Assembly (NCBI RefSeq): GCF_042466685.1
Contig: NZ_CP170448.1
Span: forward strand, 2,790,001 to 2,854,000
Length of the DNA stretch: 64,000 nucleotides
Reading direction: 5' to 3'
Source: Vreelandella sp042466685
GTDB taxonomy: Bacteria > Pseudomonadota > Gammaproteobacteria > Pseudomonadales > Halomonadaceae
In this document: positions 63,891-64,000 of the stretch, in pieces
Layout of the letters: the number at the start of each line of letters is the position of its first letter
Position numbering within the stretch: position 1 is the stretch's first letter
Notes under the pieces: model-generated
What the model was told of the DNA's origin: nothing
Databases searched by the model: none
What the model saw: the letters and a program-made list of their open reading frames with translations, nothing else
Position numbers and translations under genes: made by a program

Positions 63891-63919
63891 GAATACCCGC
63901 GAGGAGACGTTTTGGATGC
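63891..63919 (-). promoter_or_regulatory. Possible ECF-type promoter before the DUF3455 gene
   Basis: On the minus strand GCATCC (63919-63914), a 17-base spacer and GTATTC (63896-63891) lie 54 bases before the start codon. The -35 resembles the CCATCC of mycobacterial SigK promoters, whose anti-sigma partner is RskA; the -10 is only loosely similar to CCGAAT. It would fit control by the adjacent ECF sigma factor. Beyond 63920 I see only an A/T-rich stretch and the window end. Confidence 0.4.
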
Positions 63920-64000
63920 ACTCTTTTAAAAAAATTTTAAAAAATTAAAAAATCATTGGCTAACCCCATCTATCGTGACTTGACGCGGGCAGGCATTGCC

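Overview
The window looks like a chromosomal segment of a halophilic gammaproteobacterium of the Halomonas type. This is inferred from protein content and moderately high GC, not from a database search. I saw no rRNA, tRNA or CRISPR array.

Layout. (1) 1-3.3 kb is an AT-rich accessory strip. It holds two decayed copies of one transposase 5' end, a HEPN-type gene broken by a single in-frame TGA, and a two-gene cassette (a DUF2188 protein plus a conserved protein of unknown function). (2) 3.3-20 kb carries a ytoQ-like gene, then the aerobic cobalamin pathway on the minus strand: fused ChlI/ChlD-like chelatase subunit, cobO, cobB, cobW, cobN, cobG, cobH, cobI, cobJ, cobL, cobE, cobM, cobF. cobK lies inside this run in the opposite orientation and shares start and stop nucleotides with its neighbours. 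(3) 20.3-22.7 kb holds a PAAR-Tle1-like type VI effector and a DUF2931 lipoprotein, its likely immunity partner. (4) 22.7-32.8 kb holds two separate cobalamin importers, each behind its own cobalamin riboswitch: binding protein-permease-ATPase on the plus strand, and BtuB-binding protein-permease-ATPase on the minus strand. A Yip1-type membrane protein and an SDR epimerase lie between them. (5) 32.8-38.3 kb is the nucleotide-loop and salvage operon: cobT, cbiB, cobD, cobU, cobS, cobC and a second short CobU-like gene. cobQ, bluB and cobA are not in the window. (6) 38.5-56.9 kb is sugar catabolism: edd, glk, an aldo/keto reductase and a PfkB kinase; the galactonate operon dgoR-dgoD-dgoK-dgoA-lactonase with a sodium/solute symporter; eda, pgl and zwf; and malE-malF-malG without malK. 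(7) 57.1-61.9 kb is a trkH, kdpD-like, kdpE, trkA potassium operon. (8) 61.9-63.8 kb is an RskA-type anti-sigma factor, an ECF sigma factor and a secreted DUF3455 protein.

How it works together. The corrin pathway starts from a precursor made elsewhere. It runs through the CobI, CobG, CobJ, CobM, CobF, CobK, CobL and CobH steps, then amidation (CobB), cobalt insertion (CobN plus the AAA/VWA subunit) and adenosylation (CobO). The second cluster attaches the aminopropanol arm and lower ligand. The two importers supply preformed corrinoids and are predicted to switch off when cobalamin is plentiful. Zwf, Pgl, Edd and Eda form a complete Entner-Doudoroff route; HexR-like 15-mers lie before both edd and zwf. 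The Dgo enzymes feed galactonate into the triose pool, and a DgoR-like palindrome occurs before dgoR and, in variant form, before the symporter.

Mobile or repeated DNA includes a roughly 145-bp inverted-repeat element present twice (next to cobF and before the PfkB kinase) and a 99-bp inverted repeat between cobG and cobH.
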